Shown: positions 1 through 8,597, numbered from the stretch's first letter. The stretch: DNA of 64,000 bases from CAZJYI01 sp964550025 (GCA_964550025.1 CAZJYI010000023.1:1-64000); one strand, 5' to 3'. Program-made: numbers and translations. Notes: generated from the letters alone by a model not told the origin.

Positions 1-131
1 CGCGGCGAGCGCTCGATCACGTCGGCAATGTCCGCGGGATGCAACTCGCCGATCACGTCGGCGACCCGTTCCCAAGCGTCTTCCCGGATCAGCTCAAGAA
101 CGCGCGCCTCAAGATTCTCCTGCCGTGGCAT
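1..131 (-). CDS. mgtE: MgtE magnesium transporter, N-terminal fragment
   Basis: Only the first 43 codons are inside the window; the gene runs off the left edge. The translation starts MPRQENLEARVLEL and continues into HPADIADVIERSP, which matches the intracellular MgtE N domain (superhelical Mg2+ sensor) that precedes the CBS pair and the membrane channel. The ATG overlaps the last 23 nt of the upstream DUF502 gene, suggesting translational coupling. MgtE imports Mg2+ and is gated by cytoplasmic Mg2+ (family knowledge). The channel part cannot be seen here. Confidence 0.75.
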   Translation of the reverse strand, partial: MPRQENLEARVLELIREDAWERVADVIGELHPADIADVIERSP

Positions 132-849
132 GGTCGGCTTCCTCCTGGCTGCGGTTCTTCAGTCTGATCCATGATTCGAGCTTGTCGAGCAGTGTGGGGC
201 TGGTGTCGCCTTCCTTGCCCGGCGCGACCGCCCCGCCGGACATGATAAACGTAAGTGCGTCCGAGACATGCATGTGGAGGGGGATCAGATCGCTGCGCCG
301 CGCGAGAATCAGCAAACCGGACGTCGGGTTGGGTGTGGTTGGTATGAAAAGGCTGACGCAGCATTCCGGGTCCGGCGAGTCTGCGATCTTCGCCGAGATG
401 CTCCCGGGGGCGTCGGCGGTCACGAACGCCATGGAGAAGAGCCCCTTGCGCGGGTACTCGACAAGGACCACCTCTTTGAACAGGGTCTTTTGCTGGGTGA
501 ACAGCGAGGCGCTGATCTGCCGCACCGTGATGTAGATGCTCTTGATGAAAGGAATGCGTCCGATCACCCGGTCTGCCGATCGGTACATGCGCCTTCCCAC
601 CACGTTGCGCGCAAGTAGCCCGATGAAGTAGAGGACGACAATCGTCGCAAGCAGGGTCAGGATGCGGAGTTGAAAGCCGGTCCAGCCTTGGCGATACGGC
701 TTAAGCCACGTGCTTTCCAGGAGCCAGTTGGTGGTGAGGTTGATGATGGCATTGAAGACGAAGACCGTGGCCACGACGGGAATGATCAGCACCAGGCCGA
801 CCAGTATGCTGTCGCGGATTGATCGTAGCGTTGCCCTGAGCATGTTCAT
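109..849 (-). CDS. DUF502 family membrane protein
   Basis: The 246-residue product has two predicted membrane helices (about residues 13-33 and 62-82) and a soluble remainder with blocks typical of DUF502, such as RIPFIKSIY, VEYPRKG and FIPTTPNPTSG. Function is unknown across the family; many Gram-negative bacteria have one copy. The ATG is preceded by GAGGA at a good distance. It lies 45 bp after ybeY and overlaps mgtE, so HD-phosphodiesterase, ybeY, this gene and mgtE look like one minus-strand operon. Family assignment is by recalled motif. Confidence 0.75.
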   Translation of the reverse strand: MNMLRATLRSIRDSILVGLVLIIPVVATVFVFNAIINLTTNWLLESTWLKPYRQGWTGFQLRILTLLATIVVLYFIGLLARNVVGRRMYRSADRVIGRIPFIKSIYITVRQISASLFTQQKTLFKEVVLVEYPRKGLFSMAFVTADAPGSISAKIADSPDPECCVSLFIPTTPNPTSGLLILARRSDLIPLHMHVSDALTFIMSGGAVAPGKEGDTSPTLLDKLESWIRLKNRSQEEADHATAGES

Positions 850-894
850 TGCCGGGGTCCTCTTCGTCGGTTCTGTCCACCCGTTTCCTCACCC

Positions 895-1359
895 TCACTC
901 CAACAACCCCTCTATCAGGTCCGCCGCCTCGGCTTTGCGCAGCCAGCGCAGCTCGCGCCGCCGCATGCGCGCCCGACCGCGAGGGTCTGCGTCCGATTCC
1001 CCTGCAAGATGATCAATCCCGTGGGCGATGTAAAGTGCGAGTTCGCGTTCGGGGCCGAATTGTGTCGCCTGCAACGCCAACTCCACGTTCACGAACACCT
1101 CGCCCGTCATGGCCGCCGCTTCTCCCGGGATGGGATCGTAGCGCAGACTGATCACGTCGGTGGTGCCGTTGCGCGAGAAACAGCGGAGATGAACCGCTTC
1201 CATCTCCGCCGAGTCCACGAGCAGGATCGCAAGCTCACTGGCGGGCGTCCGTACGCTCTCGTTCCGGAACGCCAGTTGCGTCAGGAACTCCGCCAGCCGG
1301 CGAATCCGCCGGAGATTCGCTCGCCGCGTCTTCTGCCGGCTTCTGACCTCGATCCTCAT
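895..1359 (-). CDS. ybeY: YbeY-like endoribonuclease / rRNA maturation factor
   Basis: The product is 154 residues. The start MRIEVRSRQ fits the usual YbeY N-terminus, TDVISLRYD corresponds to the conserved TDVLSF block, and HGIDHLAGESD is the metal-binding region. YbeY is a Zn-dependent RNase involved in 16S rRNA 3'-end maturation and quality control. The normal metal motif is H-x3-H-x5-H. Here H113 and H117 are kept but the third position is Asp123, which could alter metal binding or be a lineage variant. The start codon lies inside the upstream HD-phosphodiesterase gene: the two overlap by 125 nt in different frames, far more than a normal operon junction. Confidence 0.8.
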   Translation of the reverse strand: MRIEVRSRQKTRRANLRRIRRLAEFLTQLAFRNESVRTPASELAILLVDSAEMEAVHLRCFSRNGTTDVISLRYDPIPGEAAAMTGEVFVNVELALQATQFGPERELALYIAHGIDHLAGESDADPRGRARMRRRELRWLRKAEAADLIEGLLE

Positions 1360-2890
1360 CTTTCGGGTACGCCAGCCTTCCGTGCAGCATGTTGGTGAGT
1401 GTGAACACAAAGGAGCGCTTGATCTTGTCCAGTTCCGCCAGGGTCAGGTCGCAGTTGTCGAGCTGGCCGTCGCGCAGCTTGGCAAACGTCAGGTCGTTGA
1501 CAAGACCCTCCAGATGGCCGGGGGTTGTCTTTTCGAGCGAGCGCGATGCCGCTTCGACCGAATCGGCAAGGCTGATGATGGCGGATTCCTTGAAGAATGG
1601 TTTCGGCCCCGGGTAGCGGAAAGAGCCCTCGTCGACCTGCTGGCTGCCGTTGACCTGGGCACTGTTCTTGCGGCGTCCAAGCTCGAACTCCAATTGCGAC
1701 TTGGCCTTGTGATGGAAGCAGGAGATAAGACTCGTGCCGTGGTGCTGCCGAATGACGTCCTGGATGGGGTCCGGGAGCTTGTGCACGAGGGCCAGGCTCA
1801 ACCCCTCCTTGACGTGGGCCGTGATGACCAGCGTACTCATGCTCGGGGGCAGGTCGTCGTGCGGATTGCTCTGCAGGTGGATGTTCTCGGCGAAGAAGTT
1901 CGGCTTGGTCAGCTTGCCGATGTCGTGATAGTAGGCACAGATGCGGGCCAGGAGCGAGTTAGCGCCGATCTCGTCGGCCGCGGCGGCCGCGAGGTTGGCG
2001 ACAACAAGGCTGTGATGATACGTCCCCGGCGCCTCGATGGCCAGGCGCTGCAGGAGCGGGTGGCTGAGGTCCGAGAGCTCAAGCAGGGTGATGTCCGTCG
2101 TGATGTGGAAGACGGCCTCGAAAAGCGGCAGAATCAGCAAGGCGATCAAGGCGGAGACGAAACCGCTTAGGAGACACGCAAACGCCTGGTTGATGACCAG
2201 CATCACGTCGCGGTTCTGCCAGTTGATGGCCGTTACCGCGAAGACACATGCGATCTGCGACAGTCCGACCACAAGCCCCGTGCGGACGACTTTTGACCGC
2301 GTGCGCGCACGGTAGGCCGTCTGCGATGCCACTACGGTTGCGACAGCCCCGGTGACGAACACCGGCAGGCCAAGGTCGGAGAAGGACGCCAGCGCCAGCG
2401 CCGTCCAGACTCCCGCCGCGATCCCTGCCGCGCCACCCATCAGGATAGTCACGAGCAGCGGCGCCAGCGCAAACGGCAAGAGGAAGTTGGCAATCTCCGG
2501 TGGAACAAGCCCTGTTCCGTGCGCCGCGTAGAGCAGGAGTTTCCCCCCGGTGATCGGCAGTACGGAGACAAGGGCAAGGATCAGGATTCTGGAGTTCTGG
2601 GTCAGCACACTGGGGCGAACGACGCTCAACAGCAGGCCCGATGCGACCAGGCCGACCAGCAGGAGCGCACCGTTGCCCACGTAAGGCAACAGAAAGGCGA
2701 GCGACCAGTTGCCGTGGAGAACGTCCTCCAGCCCGAGCATGAACATGGCAACAAGCCAGGCGATGACCGCCATGAGGACGCCCACTACCGGGCGTTTCAA
2801 GAGGGGGGTCTTCTCGCCCCCCGCGCGGTCCGCCTGCTTCTGGCGCCTCTTCGTCTTTCTGGTGCGGGCCTTGGACACCACGCCCTTCAT
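1235..2890 (-). CDS. 7TM-HD domain phosphodiesterase (PgpH-like)
   Basis: The product is 551 residues. About seven hydrophobic segments between residues 31 and 255 are followed by a cytoplasmic HD domain with PGTYHHS and the HDIG signature (HD at about 322-323). This is the architecture of 7TM-HD proteins such as PgpH, which hydrolyse c-di-AMP. The large extracytoplasmic 7TMR-HDED sensor of full-length PgpH (about 700 residues) is absent. I chose ATG at 2890 because GGAG sits 8 nt upstream; an ATG seven codons earlier lacks a ribosome site. The C-terminal tail is Pro/Glu/Asp-rich and overlaps ybeY. Substrate specificity is inferred from the family. Confidence 0.8.
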   Translation of the reverse strand: MKGVVSKARTRKTKRRQKQADRAGGEKTPLLKRPVVGVLMAVIAWLVAMFMLGLEDVLHGNWSLAFLLPYVGNGALLLVGLVASGLLLSVVRPSVLTQNSRILILALVSVLPITGGKLLLYAAHGTGLVPPEIANFLLPFALAPLLVTILMGGAAGIAAGVWTALALASFSDLGLPVFVTGAVATVVASQTAYRARTRSKVVRTGLVVGLSQIACVFAVTAINWQNRDVMLVINQAFACLLSGFVSALIALLILPLFEAVFHITTDITLLELSDLSHPLLQRLAIEAPGTYHHSLVVANLAAAAADEIGANSLLARICAYYHDIGKLTKPNFFAENIHLQSNPHDDLPPSMSTLVITAHVKEGLSLALVHKLPDPIQDVIRQHHGTSLISCFHHKAKSQLEFELGRRKNSAQVNGSQQVDEGSFRYPGPKPFFKESAIISLADSVEAASRSLEKTTPGHLEGLVNDLTFAKLRDGQLDNCDLTLAELDKIKRSFVFTLTNMLHGRLAYPKDEDRGQKPAEDAASESPADSPAGGVPDATGVPERERTDARQ

Positions 2891-2949
2891 GGCATTTCTC
2901 CAATAAGTCAACTAATAGTACGCCAGCAGCAGGTGGGTTGTCACCTGGA

Positions 2950-2992
2950 AAAGGGGACCACGGTCCATAGTCCATGGTCCATGGTCCATCCC
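2950..2992. repeat. Word-repeat array GGTCCAT/AGTCCAT
   Basis: The divergent gap between the HD-phosphodiesterase and holA holds four to five near-copies of a 7-bp word, (g/a)GTCCAT, in tandem. Because CCATGG is self-complementary the array can also fold. The same word recurs at 27255-27300, where it again lies directly upstream of a plus-strand gene. No protein-coding reason is visible. It sits where the holA promoter should be. Confidence 0.8.
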
Positions 2993-3039
2993 CCACATTC
3001 CCCTTGCAGACCCGTCGTTCGCCTCGTATCGTGCTGACC

Positions 3040-4170
3040 ATGTCTACTCCCCTGCATTTCATCTGCGGCGCCGACGACTACCTTGTGGCGGCCAAGGCCA
3101 GGGACGTCATCGACAAGCTCCTGACGCCCGACGAACGGACGCTTAACCTGGAGACGATTGACGGCGCGGCCGAGACGGTCGACGCCGCCCTGGATGCCAT
3201 GGGGCAATGCATGCAGGCGGTCATGACGCTTGGCTTCTTCGGTTCCAGGAAGGTCGTCTGGTTCAAGAACGTCGCCTTTCTCACCGATAACCGCACGGGT
3301 CGCTCGGAAGCGGTCAAGGGTCGCCTGGCCGAACTGGCCGAGATGATCAAGGCCGGCCTGCCCGACGGCACGACGCTGGTCGTGACGGCCCCCGCGGCCG
3401 ACAAACGCTACGCGTTCTTCAAAGCCTGCAAGGCGGCCGGGAAGATCACCGAGTTTGCCGTTTCGGACAAGGCATACGTCAACGAGAAGGAGGCCGGACA
3501 ACGGCTGCGTGGGCTGGCGGGAAAGGCCGGGTTGCGGATGGATGACGATGTGCGAACGGCGTTTCTGGCCAAGGTGGGGACGGAGACACGGGCGATCGTG
3601 AACGAGCTGGAGAAGCTCGCCGTGTACGTGGGTGAGGGGGGCGGCGTGACGCTGGCGGACGTCGAGTCCGTGACCAGCGCGGCGCGGGAAGCCATCACGT
3701 GGGACCTGGCCGACGCCGTGGGCAATCGCAACCTGCGGCGCGCCCTGGCCCTGTTGCGGCAGTTGCTGTTTCAGAGGGAGAACCCCATCTCCCTGATCGC
3801 CGGGCTGGAATCACGCGTCCGCGACCTGATCGTGTACCGCGAGGCGCTGGACAAGGGATGGCTGCGGATCGCCGATGGTCGCCGTGACCCGCCTCGTGCC
3901 GTATGGGGCGGCGTTCCCCCCGAAGTCGAAGCGGCCTTCGGCGAGCATTTCAAGCGCGACCCGCGTAGCGGGCATCCGTACCGCATCGGCGTTCTGGCCG
4001 GGCAGGCCCGGCGTTTCTCCATGCGCGAGTTGCGGACCTTTCTGCGCGCCGTCACCCGCGCACACGAGAAGCTCGTTTCGAGCAGCGTTCCCCCGGCCAT
4101 CCTCCTCGAACTGCTGCTGATCAGCATGCTCGGAAAACGCGGGAAAAAAGCAGTCAACACGAAAGCTTGA
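3040..4170 (+). CDS. holA: DNA polymerase III delta subunit
   Basis: The 376-residue product begins MSTPLHFICGADDYL, the usual HolA opening, in which a Walker-A-like site has degenerated. It keeps the delta-subunit layout: AAA+-like domains I-II, then the helical collar domain, with blocks such as TWDLADAVGNRN and LIAGLESRVRDLI. Delta opens the beta sliding clamp within the clamp loader. The start at 3040 is chosen over an upstream in-frame ATG at 2974, which lies inside the repeat array. It is divergent from the HD-phosphodiesterase gene and 43 nt upstream of a tRNA. Confidence 0.85.
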   Translation: MSTPLHFICGADDYLVAAKARDVIDKLLTPDERTLNLETIDGAAETVDAALDAMGQCMQAVMTLGFFGSRKVVWFKNVAFLTDNRTGRSEAVKGRLAELAEMIKAGLPDGTTLVVTAPAADKRYAFFKACKAAGKITEFAVSDKAYVNEKEAGQRLRGLAGKAGLRMDDDVRTAFLAKVGTETRAIVNELEKLAVYVGEGGGVTLADVESVTSAAREAITWDLADAVGNRNLRRALALLRQLLFQRENPISLIAGLESRVRDLIVYREALDKGWLRIADGRRDPPRAVWGGVPPEVEAAFGEHFKRDPRSGHPYRIGVLAGQARRFSMRELRTFLRAVTRAHEKLVSSSVPPAILLELLLISMLGKRGKKAVNTKA

Positions 4171-4213
4171 CTTTCCTTCCGCCATCCGTACATTAGCGGA
4201 GTTTTTTGGCCGG

Positions 4214-4289
4214 GCCAGCGTAGCTCAGTTGGTAGAGCAGCTCACTCGTAATGAGCAGGTCCTCGGTTCGAATCCGAGCGCTGGCTCCA
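4214..4289 (+). tRNA. tRNA-Thr (anticodon CGT)
   Basis: This is a complete 76-nt cloverleaf: 7-bp acceptor stem GCCAGCG/CGCTGGC, D arm GCTC/GAGC, a 5-bp anticodon stem GCTCA/TGAGC with loop CTCGTAA (anticodon CGT, reading ACG), variable loop AGGTC, and T arm CTCGG/CCGAG with TTCGAAT. CCA is encoded (4287-4289). Confidence 0.97.
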
Positions 4290-4290
4290 G

Positions 4291-4689
4291 TCACCAAGCG
4301 CGGTTCGATGCCCCCCCTCGCCCTGATAGCACGCTTCCGTTGTTGCGGCAGCGGTGCGTCGTCAGCCCGTGATCCTCACCGCTGGCCTCTATGGCGACGA
4401 GGAATCCATGATGGGCAACGAATCGTAGACGTGCGGAAATGCCGTGACGGGCGATTCTCTGCCCGCTCTTCTCGTCTGCCAGTATGCCGCTCCCCGATGC
4501 TCTGGAACCGCGAACTCCCACACGCAATGTCCCGCCTTGTCTTGCCGTTTCCCAATGGTCCGGAAGCTGGACATCGATACTCAGAGCCTTGCCATGGGCT
4601 GAACGCCGTGCCGCTGCAACATAGATGCCGGAGGCCGCGACCCCGGCGACCAGAACGGAAATCCCGATCCTCCCTTTCGTCGTCATCGC
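4291..4689 (-). CDS. Hypothetical small membrane-anchored protein
   Basis: This is a 132-residue ORF with a possible N-terminal signal or anchor helix (GISVLVAGVAASGIYVAAA). Its ATG follows GGGAGG at about 9 nt. I recognise no domain. The C-terminal part is Arg/Gly/Ser-rich and could be non-coding read-through; neighbouring frames on the same strand also stay open, so a frameshifted remnant is possible. It ends 1 nt from the tRNA on the opposite strand and lies downstream of vapC in the same orientation. The call rests only on the ribosome site and the hydrophobic N-terminus. Confidence 0.3.
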   Translation of the reverse strand, partial: AMTTKGRIGISVLVAGVAASGIYVAAARRSAHGKALSIDVQLPDHWETARQGGTLRVGVRGSRASGSGILADEKSGQRIARHGISARLRFVAHHGFLVAIEASGEDHGLTTHRCRNNGSVLSGRGGASNRAW

Positions 4690-4814
4690 AACATGCCTCC
4701 CGCACTTGCCTCGTACTGCGCTGGACCGGGCCGACGGCCGTAGATCGTGATCGTGATGGTTCCCGTGAGAAGGCTCAGGTATACGTTTCGCATCATTCCT
4801 CCATACGGATTTCA

Positions 4815-5204
4815 TCACGACCAAAGCAGAAGTCCGGGAACGGCAGTGAAGTGCTCGTCGCGCGTAACCAGGAATGCACCGGCTTCGGTAGCGTGAGCCG
4901 CGATCCAGACGTCGTTGATCGGAATCGGTGTTCCCGCTGTCCGGAGGCGGTGCTTGATCGTCCCAAAGATCTCCGCGGTCTCTTGTGTTACGTGCAAGAT
5001 CCGTACGGTAGGGCGACTGTTGAATGAATCGAGTTCCTTGCGGTTGGCAGATTCCTTGCTCCCCCCTTTGAATCCGGCGTGAAGCTCTCCCAAGACGATG
5101 GCGGACATGAAGACTCTCTCGGCTTGTCCCAGCACATCGAGAATGGCTTCGTCCCCTCGCAGCAACGCGGTGTACCCGTTCGTGTCCAGAAGCACCTTCT
5201 TCAT
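4815..5204 (-). CDS. vapC: VapC-type PIN-domain toxin
   Basis: The 129-residue PIN protein begins MKKVLLDTNG. The four acidic residues of the metal site are visible: D7, E40 (VLGELHAGF), D98 (INDVWIAAHA) and D116 (TRDEHF). VapC toxins are Mg2+-dependent RNases, usually cutting tRNA or rRNA, held inactive by VapB. The start overlaps the antitoxin stop in an ATGA junction, the standard vapBC arrangement. All catalytic residues are intact, so it is probably active. Confidence 0.88.
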   Translation of the reverse strand: MKKVLLDTNGYTALLRGDEAILDVLGQAERVFMSAIVLGELHAGFKGGSKESANRKELDSFNSRPTVRILHVTQETAEIFGTIKHRLRTAGTPIPINDVWIAAHATEAGAFLVTRDEHFTAVPGLLLWS

Positions 5205-5458
5205 TGCCAGTCCTCCGCGTTCACGGCTTGCATGTCTGCTACACGCTGGTCGAATTCCCGGGCGTCATCTTCGCTCCATGTCCCGCAGAAACACGCAAAG
5301 TCATCGCGGTGAGGCGGCTTCGACGACGTTTTGATCCCTAGGCCTTCGGCAAGAACGCGTTTTGCGAGCTCATTCATGCTTATTGACATCTCATTTGCTC
5401 GCCGCCTGATTTGGTCCGCCAATTGATCGTCCATGGCGTGCAACGTCAGTGATTTCAT
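5201..5458 (-). CDS. vapB: VapB-type antitoxin (ribbon-helix-helix)
   Basis: The product is 85 residues. The N-terminal part (MKSLTLHAMDDQL, then SISMNELAKRVLAEGL) reads as a ribbon-helix-helix DNA-binding motif. The acidic, aromatic C-terminus (CFCGTWSEDDAREF) is typical of the segment that wraps the PIN toxin. The ATG at 5458 is preceded by AGGGGG four nt upstream; an earlier in-frame ATG has no ribosome site. It shares ATGA with vapC. Autoregulation is likely through the inverted repeat at 5495-5522. Confidence 0.8.
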   Translation of the reverse strand: MKSLTLHAMDDQLADQIRRRANEMSISMNELAKRVLAEGLGIKTSSKPPHRDDFACFCGTWSEDDAREFDQRVADMQAVNAEDWQ

Positions 5459-5494
5459 TTTGCCCCCTTTCGGTGCAAGGCGCGAACCACCCTG

Positions 5495-5531
5495 TGAACC
5501 GTATTGTGCCATTTATGGTTCAAGAAGTCAA
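5495..5531 (-). promoter_or_regulatory. vapBC promoter with overlapping operator
   Basis: Read on the minus strand, a TTGACT -35 box (5526-5531) and a CACAAT -10 box (5503-5508) are separated by exactly 17 nt. An imperfect palindrome with 9-nt arms, TGAACCGTA and TATGGTTCA, spans 5495-5522 and covers the -10 box and spacer. That is where a VapB repressor would block RNA polymerase. It lies about 40 nt upstream of vapB. The rest of the 5459-5759 gap shows nothing I can assign. Confidence 0.5.
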
Positions 5532-5759
5532 GTTCGCCTGGGAGGACCTCCAGAGAACCTGCAACAAACCCCCCTGCTTTTCACACAGCTACATACGTAA
5601 CATGCAATATCTGTATCGTCTCCATGGCATACGAGAAGGCAGGGCGTTCTGGTAGTATCCTGTTGATATGAGGATTCCCGATAGGTCGCAGGGAGCCCGG
5701 AAACGAGTGAAGCTGTACGCCCAGCCATACATCGAAGTACACGTCAGAAAAGGAGACCA

Positions 5760-6123
5760 ATGAGAACCTACAAGTCGACCGGAACGGTTGTTCTCGGTCT
5801 GGCAGCGGTTGCCGTTGCCGCGTCCACGGCCGATGCCAAGCACAAGAAATGGCGCATGGCCGTCAACGGGCATTTCGGTCCTCCGAGGGGAGACACCGTC
5901 ATTGCGACGGCGCGAGGCGGAGACAACGGTGCATCTGAAGCGCGGGAACCACACGTTCCGCCTCGAGCATGTTCACGGGAAGTTCAAGGCCACGCTGAAT
6001 CTCGAGATGGGTGAGGAGTCGGGGGCTGCGCCGAGAGATCTGAAGACGTGGGAGGTTCTGCCGGAGGAACACGTTTTGCCCCGGTCCGCCGCGTGGGCGC
6101 GACCGGTCACAGGAACAGACTGA
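5760..6123 (+). pseudogene. Frameshifted secreted protein ORF
   Basis: An ATG with a good ribosome site (GGAG, 4 nt spacer) opens a clear signal peptide, VVLGLAAVAVAASTADA, followed by about 30 residues in one frame. From about 5925 the protein-like sequence (TVHLKRGNHTFRLEHVHGK, then FKATLNLEMGEE) continues in the +1 frame to 6123. A single indel between 5880 and 5930 would join the two halves into a protein of about 120 residues. It is either a recent pseudogene, an assembly error or a programmed shift. No family is recognised. Confidence 0.4.
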
Positions 6124-6179
6124 GTATTACCTCCGCAGATCTGTTGACCTCCCGCCTGCCCGCCGCTACACTGCAGTTT

Positions 6180-7376
6180 ATGAAATCAAAACGGGGTACA
6201 CTGCGGATTGCCATCGCGCCGGACTCTCTCAAGGGATCTCTCACGGCGCTCGAGGCGGCGACATGCATCGAAGAGGGATTCAAGAGCGTTCTCAAGAACA
6301 TCTCGGTTCGCAAGATTCCCATGGCCGACGGCGGCGAGGGGACCGTGCGGGCGATTGCGGAGTCCACGGGCGGCAAGATCCTCACGCGGACCGTCACAGG
6401 GCCGCGCGGAGGCAAGGTCCGGGCGCATTTCAGTGTGAGCGGGGACGGCAAGATCGCGGTCATCGAGATGGCGGCGGCCAGCGGTTTGGCCCTGCTCAAA
6501 CCGAACGAACGCGACCCGATGGTTACGACCACGCGGGGGACGGGCGAGCTGATCAAGCATGCGCTCAAGCTGGGCGTGCGCAAGGTCCTCGTCGGCATTG
6601 GAGGCAGTGCCACGAACGACGGGGGCACCGGGATGGCGAGGGCCCTGGGTGTACGTTTTCTCGATGCCGAAGGGCGTGCACTGCCCGAGGGCGGGGGCGC
6701 GCTACGCTCGCTGGACCGCATCGACATGCGACGCCTGGATCCGCGGATGAAAGGTGTAAAGGTCGAAGTCGCCTGCGACGTCGACAATCCGTTGACGGGT
6801 CCCCACGGCGCGGCCCATGTCTACGCACCGCAGAAGGGCGCAACTCCCGCCATGGTCAAGAAGCTGGACGCGGGGTTGAAGCAACTCGCCGCCGTTATCG
6901 AGCGGGACATCGGGGTGGACATTCTCGATGCGCCCGGATCGGGCGCGGCGGGTGGGCTGGGCGGCGGCCTCATGGCTTTCCTGGGGGGGCAGCTCCGGCC
7001 GGGCGTCGACATCGTCATCGACAGCGTCAAGCTCAAGCGTCATCTCAAGGGATGTCACCTGGTCATCACCGGCGAGGGGCGGATGGATCATCAGACGGCG
7101 TTCGGCAAGACGCCGTCGGGTGTGGCCCGGGTGGCCAAGGAACTGGGGCTCCCCGTCATCGCCATCTGCGGATCGCTCGGGAAGGATCCCGAGGCCGTTC
7201 ATTCCATCGGCATCGATGCCTTCTTCTCCGCGCTGGAGACACCGGTTGACGAGCTCGACCTTCCGGAGCTGGGGCCGGGAATGCTGAAGCGGGCCTCAGC
7301 GCAGATCGCGCGCCTGCTGGCGCTGCAGTTCGAGGGACGGGACAAGTTTTCGCTGAAGAAGACAGGCAGCAAGTAA
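6180..7376 (+). CDS. Glycerate kinase (GlxK/GarK family)
   Basis: The 398-residue product opens RIAIAPDSLKGSLTALEAA and carries the family blocks MADGGEGTVRA, GIGGSATNDGGTGMARALG, GSGAAGGLGGG and GEGRMDHQT. These enzymes phosphorylate glycerate with ATP, normally to 2-phosphoglycerate. The ATG at 6180 starts the conserved domain; an in-frame upstream ATG adds 44 unlikely residues. The gene is 33 nt upstream of a glycerate-type glycosyltransferase homologue, which hints at glycosylglycerate metabolism rather than photorespiratory use. Confidence 0.88.
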   Translation: MKSKRGTLRIAIAPDSLKGSLTALEAATCIEEGFKSVLKNISVRKIPMADGGEGTVRAIAESTGGKILTRTVTGPRGGKVRAHFSVSGDGKIAVIEMAAASGLALLKPNERDPMVTTTRGTGELIKHALKLGVRKVLVGIGGSATNDGGTGMARALGVRFLDAEGRALPEGGGALRSLDRIDMRRLDPRMKGVKVEVACDVDNPLTGPHGAAHVYAPQKGATPAMVKKLDAGLKQLAAVIERDIGVDILDAPGSGAAGGLGGGLMAFLGGQLRPGVDIVIDSVKLKRHLKGCHLVITGEGRMDHQTAFGKTPSGVARVAKELGLPVIAICGSLGKDPEAVHSIGIDAFFSALETPVDELDLPELGPGMLKRASAQIARLLALQFEGRDKFSLKKTGSK

Positions 7377-7409
7377 TCGACAACCACTACGGAGAGAGGG
7401 ACCCAGGCG

Positions 7410-8597
7410 ATGTTTGAAAGGGAAGTGAACCCGCGCAACGTTACGGAAGCCGACATCGTTGTCGGCCTGGCGTCGTACAACGAGGCCGACAGCATCGATT
7501 ACCCGACCAAGCAGGCGAGTCTTGGCCTTGTCAAGTACTACGCGGACCGCACGTCCGCCGTTGTCAATTGCGACAATCATTCGCCGGACGGTACCGAGCA
7601 GGTGTTCCTGAGTACCGATACGGAGGTGCCGAAGATCTACATCACGACGCCGCCGGACACGCCGGGCAAGGGTTACAACTTCGAGAACATGTTCCGCAAG
7701 GTGATCGAGCTGGGCTCGAGCGTTCTCGTGTGCGTCGATGCCGATCTCACCAGCATCACCCCGGAGTGGATCAGGAATTTTGCCGATCCCATTCTCGACG
7801 GATTTGACTTCGTGAACCCGATCTACTCCCGGCACAAGTACGACGGCACGATCACGAACAACATCTGCTTCCCGTTGATCTACGGGCTGTTCTGCCGCAA
7901 CATCCGCCAGCCGATCGGCGGGGACTTCGCGATGTCCGGCCGTTTTGCGGAGCATCTCGTGAAGCAGCCGTGGCACCGCACCACGGAAGAGTACGGCGTG
8001 GACATCTTCATGACGATGAACGCGATCCTCGGTGGATACCGCATCTGCGAGACGGGGCTCGGGGCCAAGCGGCACAAACCGAGCGCGCCCAAGCTGGGGC
8101 CGATGTTCATCCAGGTTGTCAGCACGGCTTTCCTGACGGTGTTGCGCAGCTACGAAACCTGGCGCGACAAGTCGACGATAGAGCCGGCGCCGCTTTACGG
8201 TCTGCGGCACATGGAGCCGCCGCAGGAGCTCGACATGGACCGCGCGGCGATCGAGAAGCAGGCGCGGGAGGGTTTTGCGCAGTGCCAGGCCGAGCTCGAG
8301 GCGGCCCTGTCGCCGGCCCTGTACAAGGAGCTCGTGCAGATGTTCGAGGGCGACAGCATCGACATCGATGCTGAGCAGTGGGTGACCACCGTCTACGACA
8401 TGATTGCCGCCTTCAAGACGGCCGAGGACCGCAACGCCCTGGTCGAGTCGCTCAAGGGACTCTACTTCGGCCGCGCGCTGTCTTTCATGAACAAGACGTG
8501 GGAAATGAGCTCCGAGCAGGCCGAGGAGGAGATCCTGGCGCAGGCCGAGGTGTTCCACGCGCGGCGCGACTATCTGATCGCCAGGCTCGAGGCCTGA
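7410..8597 (+). CDS. GT-A glycosyltransferase, glucosyl/mannosyl-(phospho)glycerate synthase-like
   Basis: The 395-residue product has no membrane helix. The fold starts DIVVGLASYNEADSI; the metal-binding DxD is D110-A-D112 (CVDADLTS), and GGDFAMSGRF and TEEYGVDIFM resemble the acceptor region of glucosyl-3-phosphoglycerate / mannosylglycerate synthases. Such enzymes move a sugar from a nucleotide donor to glycerate or 3-phosphoglycerate to make compatible solutes. The adjacent glycerate kinase supports a glycerate-linked role. The donor sugar and exact acceptor cannot be read from sequence. Confidence 0.65.
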   Translation: MFEREVNPRNVTEADIVVGLASYNEADSIDYPTKQASLGLVKYYADRTSAVVNCDNHSPDGTEQVFLSTDTEVPKIYITTPPDTPGKGYNFENMFRKVIELGSSVLVCVDADLTSITPEWIRNFADPILDGFDFVNPIYSRHKYDGTITNNICFPLIYGLFCRNIRQPIGGDFAMSGRFAEHLVKQPWHRTTEEYGVDIFMTMNAILGGYRICETGLGAKRHKPSAPKLGPMFIQVVSTAFLTVLRSYETWRDKSTIEPAPLYGLRHMEPPQELDMDRAAIEKQAREGFAQCQAELEAALSPALYKELVQMFEGDSIDIDAEQWVTTVYDMIAAFKTAEDRNALVESLKGLYFGRALSFMNKTWEMSSEQAEEEILAQAEVFHARRDYLIARLEA

